64,000 bases of DNA from positions 1-64,000 of the forward strand of contig NZ_WITI01000003.1 in assembly GCF_009601055.1 (NCBI RefSeq). Reading direction: 5' to 3'. Shown here one piece after another: positions 36,375 through 44,715 of the stretch. Each line of letters opens with the position of its first letter. Within the stretch, counting starts at the first letter, position 1. The stretch is from Lactococcus sp. dk101 (GTDB taxonomy: Bacteria > Bacillota > Bacilli > Lactobacillales > Streptococcaceae). Under the pieces are notes generated by a model, which was not told the origin of the DNA, ran no database searches, and was given only the letters and a program-made list of their open reading frames with translations. The position numbers were made by a program, and so were the translations under genes.

Positions 36375-37955
36375 TTAAATTTCCATCAACATGAACTCAG
36401 GGTCAGCAAGAAGTGACTTCAAGTAGTTCAATGATGTTTGTCCGAGCATACCATCAATCAAACGGTGGTCGTAAGTCATAGACAATTTCATGTTTTGACC
36501 AACGACGATTTCGCCTTCGCCATTTACGATTGGTTCTTTAACGATTGAACCAAGACCGAGGATAACGACGTCAGAGCCGTTGATGATTGGAGTAAACCAA
36601 GTTCCACGAGCTGAACCGATGTTAGAGATTGTGATTGTTGAGCCTTGCATTTGTGCTGGTTTCAATGAGCCATCACGTGTTGCAGCTGCCAATTCAGCAA
36701 TTTCTTTAGCGATTTCAAGAATTGATTTGTTTTCAGCTTCATGGATAACTGGTACGTAAAGTCCAGTTGGTGCATTTACAGCGATACCAACGTTAACGTG
36801 TTCATGGTAAACAATTTCTTGTTTTTCATAGTCAACAGAAGCGTTAATGTCTGGGAATTTGTGAGCTGTTGTAGCTAAAGCTTTAGCTACATAAGCAAGA
36901 TAAGTCAATTTGATGTCTTGTTTTGCAGCAGCTTCTTTGAATGAAGAACGGTGTTTTACAAGTTTAGAAACTTCAACTTGGTCAAAGTTTGTAACAGGTG
37001 GGATGTGCGTATGTTGCGCAGTCATCACTTTAGAAACAACTTTACGAGTTGGGTTCATGGCAACACGTTCGTCAGTTGCACCAGATTTAACAGCAGGTGC
37101 TTTTTCAGCTTTAGGTGCTTCAGCTTTAGTGGCTGGTTTAGCATCAGTAGCTGGAGCAGCAACAGGAGCTACAGCACCAGATTCGAAAGCTTTAACATCA
37201 GCAAGTGTTGTGTGACCGTGACGACCAGTTGCAAGAACTTGAGTCAAGTCGATACCAGCTTTACGCGCGTAGTGACGTACTGAAGGCATTGCAAGAATAC
37301 GACCAGTTGAACTTGTCTTAGTCAATTGACCTTCGCTAGCAGCAACAGGAACAGTAGCAGCAGCGGCTGGGGCAGCTGTAGTAGCAGCAGCAACAGGAGC
37401 AGAGTTACCGTTTCCGTTGTATTCGATCAAAGGTTCGCCAACGGCAACAGTTGTACCAGCTTCAACGAACAATTTTGTGACTTTACCAGTGTAAGGAGAC
37501 AAGATTTCTTGCATGAGTTTATCATTTTGAACTTCAGCAACAGGATCATCTTCTTTAACATCGTCGCCGACTTTAACAAGCCAGTTTGCGATGTCGCCTT
37601 CGGCCATACCTTCACCAATGTCAGGCATTGTAAAGATCATTGCATCGCCAGCAGGAGCAGCTTCAGCAGGCGCTTCCGTTGCAGCAGGAGCTGCGGGAGC
37701 AGCCGCCGCACCAGTTCCGTCACCATCGTATTCGATCAAAGGTTCGCCAACGGCAACAGTTGTGCCAGCTTCAACGAACAATTTTGTAACAGTTCCAGAA
37801 TATGGAGACAAGATTTCTTGCATGAGTTTGTCATTTTGAACTTCAGCAACAGGATCGTCTTCTTTAACTACATCGCCGACTTTGACAAGCCAGTTTGCGA
37901 TGTCGCCTTCGGCCATTCCTTCACCGATATCAGGCATTTTAAAAATTTCAGTCAT
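36375..37955 (-). CDS. pdhC: Dihydrolipoamide acetyltransferase (E2 of PDH), two lipoyl domains
   Basis: Core of the pyruvate dehydrogenase complex, moving acetyl groups from E1 to CoA. 526 aa. Two lipoyl domains (about 1-77 and 105-182) carry lipoylated lysines K43 and K146 in NDKLMQE. Ala/Pro-rich linkers follow. The E1/E3-binding domain is around 218-258 (PSVRHYARKAGIDL), and the catalytic domain ends in DHRLIDGMLG. The two lipoyl segments are near identical in DNA, 309 bases apart. The start overlaps the end of pdhB by eight bases. Confidence 0.96.
   Translation of the reverse strand: MTEIFKMPDIGEGMAEGDIANWLVKVGDVVKEDDPVAEVQNDKLMQEILSPYSGTVTKLFVEAGTTVAVGEPLIEYDGDGTGAAAAPAAPAATEAPAEAAPAGDAMIFTMPDIGEGMAEGDIANWLVKVGDDVKEDDPVAEVQNDKLMQEILSPYTGKVTKLFVEAGTTVAVGEPLIEYNGNGNSAPVAAATTAAPAAAATVPVAASEGQLTKTSSTGRILAMPSVRHYARKAGIDLTQVLATGRHGHTTLADVKAFESGAVAPVAAPATDAKPATKAEAPKAEKAPAVKSGATDERVAMNPTRKVVSKVMTAQHTHIPPVTNFDQVEVSKLVKHRSSFKEAAAKQDIKLTYLAYVAKALATTAHKFPDINASVDYEKQEIVYHEHVNVGIAVNAPTGLYVPVIHEAENKSILEIAKEIAELAAATRDGSLKPAQMQGSTITISNIGSARGTWFTPIINGSDVVILGLGSIVKEPIVNGEGEIVVGQNMKLSMTYDHRLIDGMLGQTSLNYLKSLLADPEFMLMEI
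37421..37938 (-). repeat. Direct repeat of the lipoyl-domain coding DNA
   Basis: Two copies (about 37421-37630 and 37730-37938), offset by 309 bases and nearly identical. It is large enough to allow recombination between the two domains. Confidence 0.85.
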
Positions 37956-38928
37956 AATTTACCACCTCTTTAACTTTAGCAACAATATCAGCGTCTTTAA
38001 TCATCCAGTCATTTTCAGCTTGTGAGAATGGGAAGATTGAGTCTGGACCAGAAACACGACCGATTGGAGCTTCCAAATCAAGAACGAAACGTTCACCGAT
38101 TTCAGCCATGACGTTAGCAGCAATACCTGCTGTACGTTGAGCTTCTTGGACAACAACAACACGACCAGTTTTCTTAACAGTTGCACCGATTGCTTCAATA
38201 TCAAGAGGAGCAACTGTGCGAAGGTCGAGAACTTCAGCGTTGATACCTTCTTTGGCAAGTTCATCGGCTGCTTTCAAAGCAAGTGGAACTGTACCACCGT
38301 AAGCAATGATAGAAACATCTGTTCCTTCTTTTGCTACAGCAGCTTTGTCAAGAGGAGTAGTGTAATAACCTTCAGGAACTTCACCTTTAAGTGAACGGTA
38401 AAGGTGCAAGTTTTCAAGGAACATAACAGGGTCGTTATTTTCGATTGAAGCAAGGAGCAATCCTTTAGCGTCAGCTGGGTTTGAAGGCATTACAACACGC
38501 AAACCAGGGATTTGTGAAAGCAATCCTTCGATTGAGTCAGCGTGCATTTCAGGTGTTTTAGTACCGATACCGTAAGGTGTACGAACAACGATGTTGTTAG
38601 AACGAGTACCATTAAAACGGTAACGAGTACGTGACATTTGACCAGCAATAGAGTCAAATGCTTCGAAAATAAATGTTCCGAATTGGATTTCCATGATTGG
38701 TTTGTAACCTTGAGTTGCAAGACCAATAGCAAGTCCGCCGATACCTGATTCGGCAAGTGGTGTATTAAATACGCGGTCTTCGCCATATTTAGCTTGGAGT
38801 CCGTCAGTAGCACGGAATACTCCACCATTTTGACCAACGTCTTCACCAAAAATCAATGTGTCTTTATCTTTTTCAAGGGCAAGGTCAAGCGCCTCTGTAA
38901 TAGCAGCAATATATGTCTTTTTAGCCAT
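37948..38928 (-). CDS. pdhB: Pyruvate dehydrogenase E1 beta subunit
   Basis: 326 aa partner of the alpha subunit in the thiamine-diphosphate E1. Typical LIFGEDVGQNGGVFRATDGL (near 24-43), EIQFGTFIFEAFD, and SNPADAKGL. It is two bases after pdhA and overlaps pdhC. Confidence 0.97.
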   Translation of the reverse strand: MAKKTYIAAITEALDLALEKDKDTLIFGEDVGQNGGVFRATDGLQAKYGEDRVFNTPLAESGIGGLAIGLATQGYKPIMEIQFGTFIFEAFDSIAGQMSRTRYRFNGTRSNNIVVRTPYGIGTKTPEMHADSIEGLLSQIPGLRVVMPSNPADAKGLLLASIENNDPVMFLENLHLYRSLKGEVPEGYYTTPLDKAAVAKEGTDVSIIAYGGTVPLALKAADELAKEGINAEVLDLRTVAPLDIEAIGATVKKTGRVVVVQEAQRTAGIAANVMAEIGERFVLDLEAPIGRVSGPDSIFPFSQAENDWMIKDADIVAKVKEVVNYD

Positions 38929-38930
38929 TA

Positions 38931-40055
38931 TTATTTACCTTCGCTTTCAAATTTCGCAAGTTGTTCTGCCATCGCTTGGCTAGGAACTTCAAGAGTATTC
39001 TTGATGAAGCTTGAGATTTTTTGTTTTTCAACAGCGTTAGCTTTCTTCACGTTTCCATCAATGAGGGCGTCAAGTTCAGCAACGTATGCTTCTTCTTGTT
39101 TTTCATCCCAGATGCCTTTTTCAGTTAAGAAATTACGCATACGGATGAGTGGTTCTTTCTTCCACCAAGCATCAAGTTCTTCTTTTGTACGGTAGCGAAG
39201 TGGATCATCACCAGCAGTTGAGTGTGGTTCAAGACGGTTTGTAATTGTTTCAATAACAACAGGCCCGTTACCAGCAACAGCCCATTCACGAGCTTCTTTA
39301 GAAGCAAGGTACATGGCGATAGCATCCATACCATCAACAACGATAGAAGGAGCACCAGCAGCCCAACCTTTAGCAGCCAAGTGAGGTGCAGCAGTTTGCA
39401 AGCTACGTGGTGTAGAAATTGCATAACCATTATTTTGAATGAAAGCAACGAGTGGTGCTTTGTATGCAGAAGCAAAGTTAATTCCTTCGTAAGTGTCACC
39501 TTGTGATGAACCACCGTCTCCAGTATAAACAAATGCTACAGCATCTTTTTTACGTTTTTTAAGTCCAAGAGCTACACCAGCAGCTTCAACGTATTGAGCA
39601 CCAATGATGATTTGTGGGAACCAAGAATTAACTGGTTTTCCATCTTCAGTAGTGTATTCGTTTCCGAGTTGGTGTCCACGGCTCCAAAGGAGACCTTTCC
39701 AGATTGGCCAACCTTTAGAATAAATTTGTGGAAGGTCACGATAACCTGGGAAAAGCCAGTCTTCATCAGTGAAAGCAAAGGCTGAAGCCATTTGAGATGC
39801 TTCTTGGCCTGCGTGAGGTCCGAAGAATCCCATACGTCCTTGTTTTGCAAGTTTCATAGAACGGATATCTACTTGGCGTGCGAAAAGCATTTGTTTGAAG
39901 AGTTCTACGAGTTTTTCGTCTGAGAGACCCGCGCGTTTGAGACCGTCTTTATCGACGACTTTACCGTCTTCGTTCAGGATTTGCAACATTGGGAATGCAG
40001 TGTCTTGCAGTTCCAATTGTGCTTTGAAATCTAAGATCTGTGTGCTATTTGACAT
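38931..40055 (-). CDS. pdhA: Pyruvate dehydrogenase E1 alpha subunit
   Basis: Decarboxylates pyruvate on thiamine diphosphate. 374 aa. The ThDP motif runs from GDGGSSQGDTYEGIN (near 179) to FIQNNGYA (near 206). Ribosome site GAAAGGAAA. It follows lplL by about 50 bases and heads pdhABCD. Confidence 0.97.
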   Translation of the reverse strand: MSNSTQILDFKAQLELQDTAFPMLQILNEDGKVVDKDGLKRAGLSDEKLVELFKQMLFARQVDIRSMKLAKQGRMGFFGPHAGQEASQMASAFAFTDEDWLFPGYRDLPQIYSKGWPIWKGLLWSRGHQLGNEYTTEDGKPVNSWFPQIIIGAQYVEAAGVALGLKKRKKDAVAFVYTGDGGSSQGDTYEGINFASAYKAPLVAFIQNNGYAISTPRSLQTAAPHLAAKGWAAGAPSIVVDGMDAIAMYLASKEAREWAVAGNGPVVIETITNRLEPHSTAGDDPLRYRTKEELDAWWKKEPLIRMRNFLTEKGIWDEKQEEAYVAELDALIDGNVKKANAVEKQKISSFIKNTLEVPSQAMAEQLAKFESEGK

Positions 40056-40107
40056 GATCGATTTCCTTTCTTTTAATTAGAAATTTAGCAGTTGTGGGTT
40101 GTATAAA

Positions 40108-41112
40108 TCAGTTGCTTTCAGTCAATTGATCAGCTTTGAACATTTGTGAAAGTTCAAGATTATCGATTGTTCCGAAATATTGTCCTTCTTTGTTCTTTTC
40201 AAGAACATCAAGAACGGCTTCTGGTGTGAATTCGATGCCAATAAATTGGTCTTTAATATCACGCCAGTCTCGAACACCAAGGAAGTCCCCTAGGAAATTG
40301 ACCTCTGCAATTTTACCGTGTTCAACGTTTACTTGAACATCAATGCCACCGCCAGTGAATTTTGCATGGTTGCTAAATTCAAATTTTGGTGATTGGCCAT
40401 AATTCCATTCCCATGTTGAAAACTGATTGTCGCGCCATTCCTTGATACCAGCGAGTTGTTCGTCAGTCAAGACGATTTCGCCATCTTTTCCTTCATCAGT
40501 CAAATAATATTTCAATTTGTCGATGAATGTATTCAAGTCAAGGTCTGGTGCGAAGTCTTTAATGTTTCCGACACGCGTACGGACAGATTTTGCTGCTTTA
40601 GAAACAAACTTTTCATCTGAAACATTGAGTGAGCGAATCATCGCTTCAACATCTGTGTCCCAAAGTAATGTTCCATGATGCATTAAGTAGCCACCCGCAT
40701 AACGTTGGGCGTTACCAGAAACTTTCTTTCCTTCAACTTCAAGGTCGTTACGTCCGGTGATTTCTGCATTGATGCCTACGGCATGGAGTGCGTCATACAT
40801 TGGTTGAACGAATTTTTTGAAATTAACAGTTCCTGAATTTTCAACAGGAACGAAGAAGGTAAAGCAAATGTTTCCTTCATCATGGTAAACAGCGCCACCA
40901 CCAGAAACACGGCGCACGACTTGTACGTCATGGCTATCGATGTAATCTTGATTGATTTCAGCGAATGTGTTTTGGTTTCGGCCAACAATAACAGCGCGTT
41001 TATTTTGCCATAAAGCAAAAACTGGCTCAGTCGGCTTTAAGTTGTAAAGCAGCCAACTGTCCATCGCAATGTTAGTATAAGCATCTTGTCCAAGATAATT
41101 AATAAATTGCAC
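40108..41112 (-). CDS. lplL: Lipoate-protein ligase
   Basis: Attaches free lipoate to the lipoyl lysines of E2 (and GcvH). 334 aa LplA/LplL type. RRVSGGGAVYHDEGNICFTF and KVSGNAQR, then MHHGTLLWD, mark the catalytic domain; a C-terminal accessory domain is present. It is the first gene of the cluster making the complex it serves. Two tandem promoters lie upstream. Confidence 0.93.
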   Translation of the reverse strand: MQFINYLGQDAYTNIAMDSWLLYNLKPTEPVFALWQNKRAVIVGRNQNTFAEINQDYIDSHDVQVVRRVSGGGAVYHDEGNICFTFFVPVENSGTVNFKKFVQPMYDALHAVGINAEITGRNDLEVEGKKVSGNAQRYAGGYLMHHGTLLWDTDVEAMIRSLNVSDEKFVSKAAKSVRTRVGNIKDFAPDLDLNTFIDKLKYYLTDEGKDGEIVLTDEQLAGIKEWRDNQFSTWEWNYGQSPKFEFSNHAKFTGGGIDVQVNVEHGKIAEVNFLGDFLGVRDWRDIKDQFIGIEFTPEAVLDVLEKNKEGQYFGTIDNLELSQMFKADQLTESN

Positions 41113-41181
41113 GGTTAGAACCCCTTCTAAATTGAGCTTGGAAAAACGTAAAAAGTATTTGACATTTACGCTTTCAAGTAC

Positions 41182-41209
41182 ATTATATCATTTGGAAAAA
41201 CAATGTAAA
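41182..41209 (-). promoter_or_regulatory. Tandem promoter P1 of lplL-pdhABCD
   Basis: Minus strand: TTTACA (41204-41209), 16-base spacer, TATAAT (41182-41187), extended TG. Confidence 0.75.
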
Positions 41210-41254
41210 GAAAAACGTAAAAAATCTTTGACTTTTGAAAGCCCTCCATTTCTT

Positions 41255-41282
41255 ATTATATCATTTGTGAAAAATATGTAAA
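41255..41282 (-). promoter_or_regulatory. Tandem promoter P2 of lplL-pdhABCD
   Basis: Minus strand: TTTACA (41277-41282), 16-base spacer, TATAAT (41255-41260), extended TG. It lies 73 bases upstream of P1 in a repeated unit. Confidence 0.75.
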
Positions 41283-41404
41283 GAAAAATAGTTCGCGTTT
41301 TCATAAATTGATTTAATCATGTTCTAGATGAAAAGATTGTGATATTTTTTACCTAAAATGTAATCTCGTGCATACCCTTACATTGATTTTTAAAAAATTG
41401 ATTT

Positions 41405-41430
41405 ATAACAAAAAAAGCACAAAATGTGCC
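41405..41430 (-). terminator. glpQ terminator
   Basis: Minus strand: GGCACA, TTT loop, TGTGC, then TTTTTTTG directly after the stop. Confidence 0.8.
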
Positions 41431-42279
41431 TTATTTTGAAATTTCATTTCGTATTTGAAGTGCTTTTTCTGGATAATCGGTGATAATTCCTGCAATATTT
41501 TCCTGAAAAGCTAGAAGCATTTCTTTTTCACTATTGACGGTCCAAATGCGAATCGGTTTTGTTGAAAAAGAAGTGAGAACAGGGTGCTTAAACGCATAAG
41601 TTTTACGCGGGTGAATGCTTTGAATGAAGTCTTCAATCAAGCCACGTTCGATTTTTCTGATGCTATTTTCCGTTAAGAAACTTAACTCTGTGTCAGGTTC
41701 AAGGTCTTTCATCTTGCGAAGAGATTCAAGATTGAAACTGCTGTATAAATGCTCAAAAGGCCACTCTGTCTGTGTCATCAGCTCTGACAGAAGCTTTTCA
41801 ATGTTTGGATATTGATGCTTATCTGTTTTTATTTCAATATTTAGAACACCAGTAAAAGAATTTTCTGTCAGCAATGACAGCACCTCTAAAAGTGTCGGAA
41901 TGCGTTCGCCAGTAAATTCGGTACCAAACCATGCACCAGCGTCATAACGCTTGAGTTGTGCTAAAGTCAGCCGTTGGACAAGTCCTTTTCCATTGGTTGT
42001 TCGGTCGATTTTTTCGTCATGAATGACAACGAGTTCGTTGTCAGCGGTCAAATGAACATCGAGTTCAATCCCATCAGTTCCCACACGAAGTGCCTCGTGA
42101 AAGGCAGATAGAGTGTTTTCTGGACGGTTGCATTTTGAGCCACGATGTGCAAAAACCAAGGTTTGAATGTCATGATTAGCTGGCTGATGAAGCCGGATCC
42201 AGCGTTCTGCACGATCAGCTTTTCGGCGGTCGAGATTTCGTCTGACGCCGTTAATAATTTTGTTTAGTCCTACGACCAT
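41431..42279 (-). CDS. glpQ: Glycerophosphodiester phosphodiesterase
   Basis: Splits glycerophosphodiesters to glycerol-3-phosphate and an alcohol. 282 aa, cytoplasmic type without a signal peptide. Catalytic set: FAHRGSKCNRPENT (near 43), IELDVHLTAD and VIHDEKIDRTT. The first 38 residues are an extra basic helix. The gene contains one near copy of the dispersed palindrome (41866). Ribosome site GGCGGAAAAA. The HD-hydrolase gene ends 21 bases upstream, so they may share a transcript. Confidence 0.9.
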   Translation of the reverse strand: MVVGLNKIINGVRRNLDRRKADRAERWIRLHQPANHDIQTLVFAHRGSKCNRPENTLSAFHEALRVGTDGIELDVHLTADNELVVIHDEKIDRTTNGKGLVQRLTLAQLKRYDAGAWFGTEFTGERIPTLLEVLSLLTENSFTGVLNIEIKTDKHQYPNIEKLLSELMTQTEWPFEHLYSSFNLESLRKMKDLEPDTELSFLTENSIRKIERGLIEDFIQSIHPRKTYAFKHPVLTSFSTKPIRIWTVNSEKEMLLAFQENIAGIITDYPEKALQIRNEISK

Positions 42280-42300
42280 TTTTCCGCCTTTCTTAACTTT

Positions 42301-42963
42301 TTAGTGTGTATTTTCCTGAAATTCTGACTCAATAGCATGAACAAAATCATGCATAATCTTGTCACGACTGACAGCAATTTTTTTTGCCTCGGAAGTGTTG
42401 AGGAGGTCTTTCAGAAGAAATAATTTTTCATAAAAGTGATTGATTGTTGTGTTTTTATCTTGCTGATGATAGTCTGTTTTTGAGTTGTAAGTCATCGGTA
42501 AAATTTCTGGATTATAGAGTTCTCGCTCTTTTTTCCAGCCGTATTGAAGGGTGCGCACAATGCCCCAAGCTCCCATTGCATCAAGCCTGTCTGCATCTTG
42601 AACGATTTGTCCATTGAGGTCGAGGCTTCTTTTTTCATGCAAATTTGAAGAAAAACTCATGTTATCGATAATATAGATGATTTCGTCACTTATTTTATCC
42701 TCTGTCAGCTCTGACAAAAATAATTTGACTTTGTTTTTCTGTAATTCGACATTTTTAGTTATTTTTTCGTCATATGTGTCATGAAGATAGCAAGCTGCAA
42801 GAACGATTTCTGGATTAGCCTCTGGCTCAGTCAAGAGAATTTTCTTTGCGATTGCGACGACACGTTCGATGTGGTCAAAACCGTGACCATCGCCATTTCC
42901 TGCATGAATTGATTTTGCGAAACCCGCAATTTTTTGAAGCTTATCCATGTTCAAATCAGTCAT
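42301..42963 (-). CDS. HD-domain phosphohydrolase
   Basis: 220 aa. Metal ligands in HGFDHIERV (near 30) and LHDTYD (near 62), then QDADRLDAMGAWG, the YedJ/YpgQ-type predicted nucleotide pyrophosphatase family. I chose ATG 42963 because AGAAAG lies nine bases upstream; an in-frame TTG at 42972 is too close to it. Contains an exact palindrome copy at 42703. Confidence 0.85.
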   Translation of the reverse strand: MTDLNMDKLQKIAGFAKSIHAGNGDGHGFDHIERVVAIAKKILLTEPEANPEIVLAACYLHDTYDEKITKNVELQKNKVKLFLSELTEDKISDEIIYIIDNMSFSSNLHEKRSLDLNGQIVQDADRLDAMGAWGIVRTLQYGWKKERELYNPEILPMTYNSKTDYHQQDKNTTINHFYEKLFLLKDLLNTSEAKKIAVSRDKIMHDFVHAIESEFQENTH

Positions 42964-43211
42964 TTTTAACAACTTTCTAGGGAAAAATTGGGAAATGAAA
43001 AATGAAAATCAGAAGTTCATTTCCTCCTTTAATTATAAACTAATTAAAATAAAATAAACAGAAATATAGAAAATATTTAGCTAGAAAATGTCAGTCAAAA
43101 ATGATAATTTGTCATTTTTATTTTTGGAAAAAGTTGAATATTCCTTGACAATCTGATACACTTAGCTTGATTGCAGAAGTCAATAGATTACAAACTTCTG
43201 AAAGGATAATT

Positions 43212-43453
43212 ATGAAATCAACAAAAAGTTATCTCAGTATTATTTTAAGACTTTCCTTATTTCTAATTGTATTTCTTTTTATCTTTACTTATTAGTTGCT
43301 CTAATCTTTCTTTCTATATCAATTTTTTTGACATTTGTTGCTACTCAGTCTATAATCGCATTCATTTTAGGAATAATATCACTTATCCTAATTAGTACAT
43401 CAGGATTTTTGAAAGCTAGATATGTCATTTTCCTAGATATTAAATTCAAGTAG
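43212..43453 (+). pseudogene. Frameshifted small membrane protein gene
   Basis: AAAGGA precedes ATG 43212. The first frame gives a hydrophobic 27-aa peptide ending at TAG 43293-43295. A second frame, offset by one base, opens at 43292 and continues as hydrophobic protein (ALIFLSISIFLTFVATQS...) to TAG 43451-43453. Joined they would be an 80-aa protein with two or three membrane segments. One missing base near 43290 explains the break. No family recognised. Confidence 0.65.
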
Positions 43454-43498
43454 TGGTAAGGAAGAAAGCCATAAAAGGAGAAATAGTAGGAAAATAAA

Positions 43499-44029
43499 AT
43501 GAATTATAATTATGATTTAAGCTTTGAAAATCTCAATACCTTTGATATTGAGTTATTTGATGATGAGACACTTGAACTATCTCCAACGGAATTACTTAAG
43601 CGTGAGGAACAACTGAAAAACATTTTGAATAGCCTCTTTAATGATGAACAAGAGATTGAATGCAGATTCTCAAGCATCTCCAATTTTACAAAAAATAGGT
43701 TACTATCCCAGTTGAATAGTAATGATTATAATTCTGTATTATGTAAAGTTGAGAACGGTGTACTGCTAACAACGATAACAATCAAATTTAAACATGAAAA
43801 AATAAGAAAACTTGTAAAGAGCATCATCACCTCGGATTTTCCTGATTTTAGAAAAGAACTAAATTATCCTAAATTTCATGCGGATAGTCTTATACTCACT
43901 GACATTGAGCGTAAAAATTCAATTCAACTGTTTGACGACCGATATGTGAGAATAAATTTTTCGGAAGAAGAAACTCAATTAAAATTCGCTAATAAATATA
44001 AACTTGAGCGCCCAGAAGATTGGGGATAA
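43499..44029 (+). CDS. Unknown soluble protein, 176 aa
   Basis: Acidic N-terminal part (FDIELFDDETLELSP), then a mixed fold; near the end LFDDRYVRINFSEEETQ. No signal peptide or membrane segment. Ribosome site AGGAAA. It heads three same-strand genes with unknown small membrane proteins. Context suggests a cytoplasmic immunity-type or accessory protein; that is a guess. Confidence 0.65.
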   Translation: MNYNYDLSFENLNTFDIELFDDETLELSPTELLKREEQLKNILNSLFNDEQEIECRFSSISNFTKNRLLSQLNSNDYNSVLCKVENGVLLTTITIKFKHEKIRKLVKSIITSDFPDFRKELNYPKFHADSLILTDIERKNSIQLFDDRYVRINFSEEETQLKFANKYKLERPEDWG

Positions 44030-44045
44030 TAAAGGGAAGTGATTT

Positions 44046-44369
44046 ATGAATAAAAAAATTATTATTTTATCAACTTTAGTGATTGCTATTTACATTATTT
44101 ATAGAATAATTGGAACGCATCTTAATTGGTATGTGTTTGGCGGACTTTCTGCTATGCTCATTTTGCCCATCGTCATTTCAGATAAAAAGGAAAAAGTGAG
44201 CTTACTTGTTACTCTATTTTCTCTCATCTCTGTGAATGTCTTTTACTTTGTTTTAAATTTTTCTTTAAAAGTCTTTATGAATTTTGATTTTTATATATGG
44301 GTTGGTTTCGTTTATAGTTGTCTATTTTTAAACATTTCTTACTTACGAACCTTAAAATATTCTAAGTGA
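44046..44369 (+). CDS. Small membrane protein, 107 aa
   Basis: Four hydrophobic segments nearly fill the protein (about 5-22, 27-42, 50-75, 80-98). Ribosome site GGGAAGTG. Starts 17 bases after the 176-aa gene. No family recognised. Confidence 0.65.
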   Translation: MNKKIIILSTLVIAIYIIYRIIGTHLNWYVFGGLSAMLILPIVISDKKEKVSLLVTLFSLISVNVFYFVLNFSLKVFMNFDFYIWVGFVYSCLFLNISYLRTLKYSK

Positions 44370-44400
44370 TACAACTGTCCGTTCTATGGAGGAACAACAC

Positions 44401-44688
44401 ATGAAAAAAAGAGATCCATTTAAAACAAGTAAATTGAGTTGGTTTATGCTTACACTTACTTCATTAGGGCCTTCCCTTTGGCTTATTGTTAATCTAGATA
44501 TGCCGATAACACACACACAGAAACTATTTGCGACTTTTTTAAGTATTCCCAATTTAATTCTTCTTGGATTTTTATGGGGAAGAACCTCTCGGGATAAAGA
44601 AGTCATGCGCTTAGCACAGGAAGCGGATGATTTAGAAGCTGAACTAAATCGAATCAAAAATAAAAAAGACATCGGAACAAGGTTCTAA
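44401..44688 (+). CDS. Small membrane protein, 'SRDKEVM' family, copy 1
   Basis: 95 aa. Two membrane segments (about 12-30 and 42-60), then a charged helix GRTSRDKEVMRLAQEADDLE. It is a paralogue of the protein at 48652 (shared SIP-LL-LGF--GR-SRDKEVM-LA-EAD-LEA-L). I chose ATG 44401, after GGAGGAACAAC, rather than the upstream ATG at 44386, which lies inside the ribosome site. The stop overlaps the terminator. Confidence 0.7.
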   Translation: MKKRDPFKTSKLSWFMLTLTSLGPSLWLIVNLDMPITHTQKLFATFLSIPNLILLGFLWGRTSRDKEVMRLAQEADDLEAELNRIKNKKDIGTRF

Positions 44689-44699
44689 TGTCTTTTTAT
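44663..44699 (+). terminator. Terminator at the end of the first cassette
   Basis: AAAAAGACAT pairs with ATGTCTTTTT, with an inner GGAAC/GTTC pairing. It includes the stop codon at 44686-44688. Confidence 0.75.
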
Positions 44700-44715
44700 A
44701 CAATTCTATTTCTAC

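Larger units (their letters stand above)
41143..41286. repeat. Imperfect 73-bp tandem repeat carrying the two promoters
   Basis: Each unit contains GAAAAACGTAAAAA, then TTTGAC, then ATTATATCATTTG and ATGTAAAGAAAAA. The repeat explains why P1 and P2 are alike. The remaining spacer (41287-41404) holds nothing else I can name. Confidence 0.75.
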
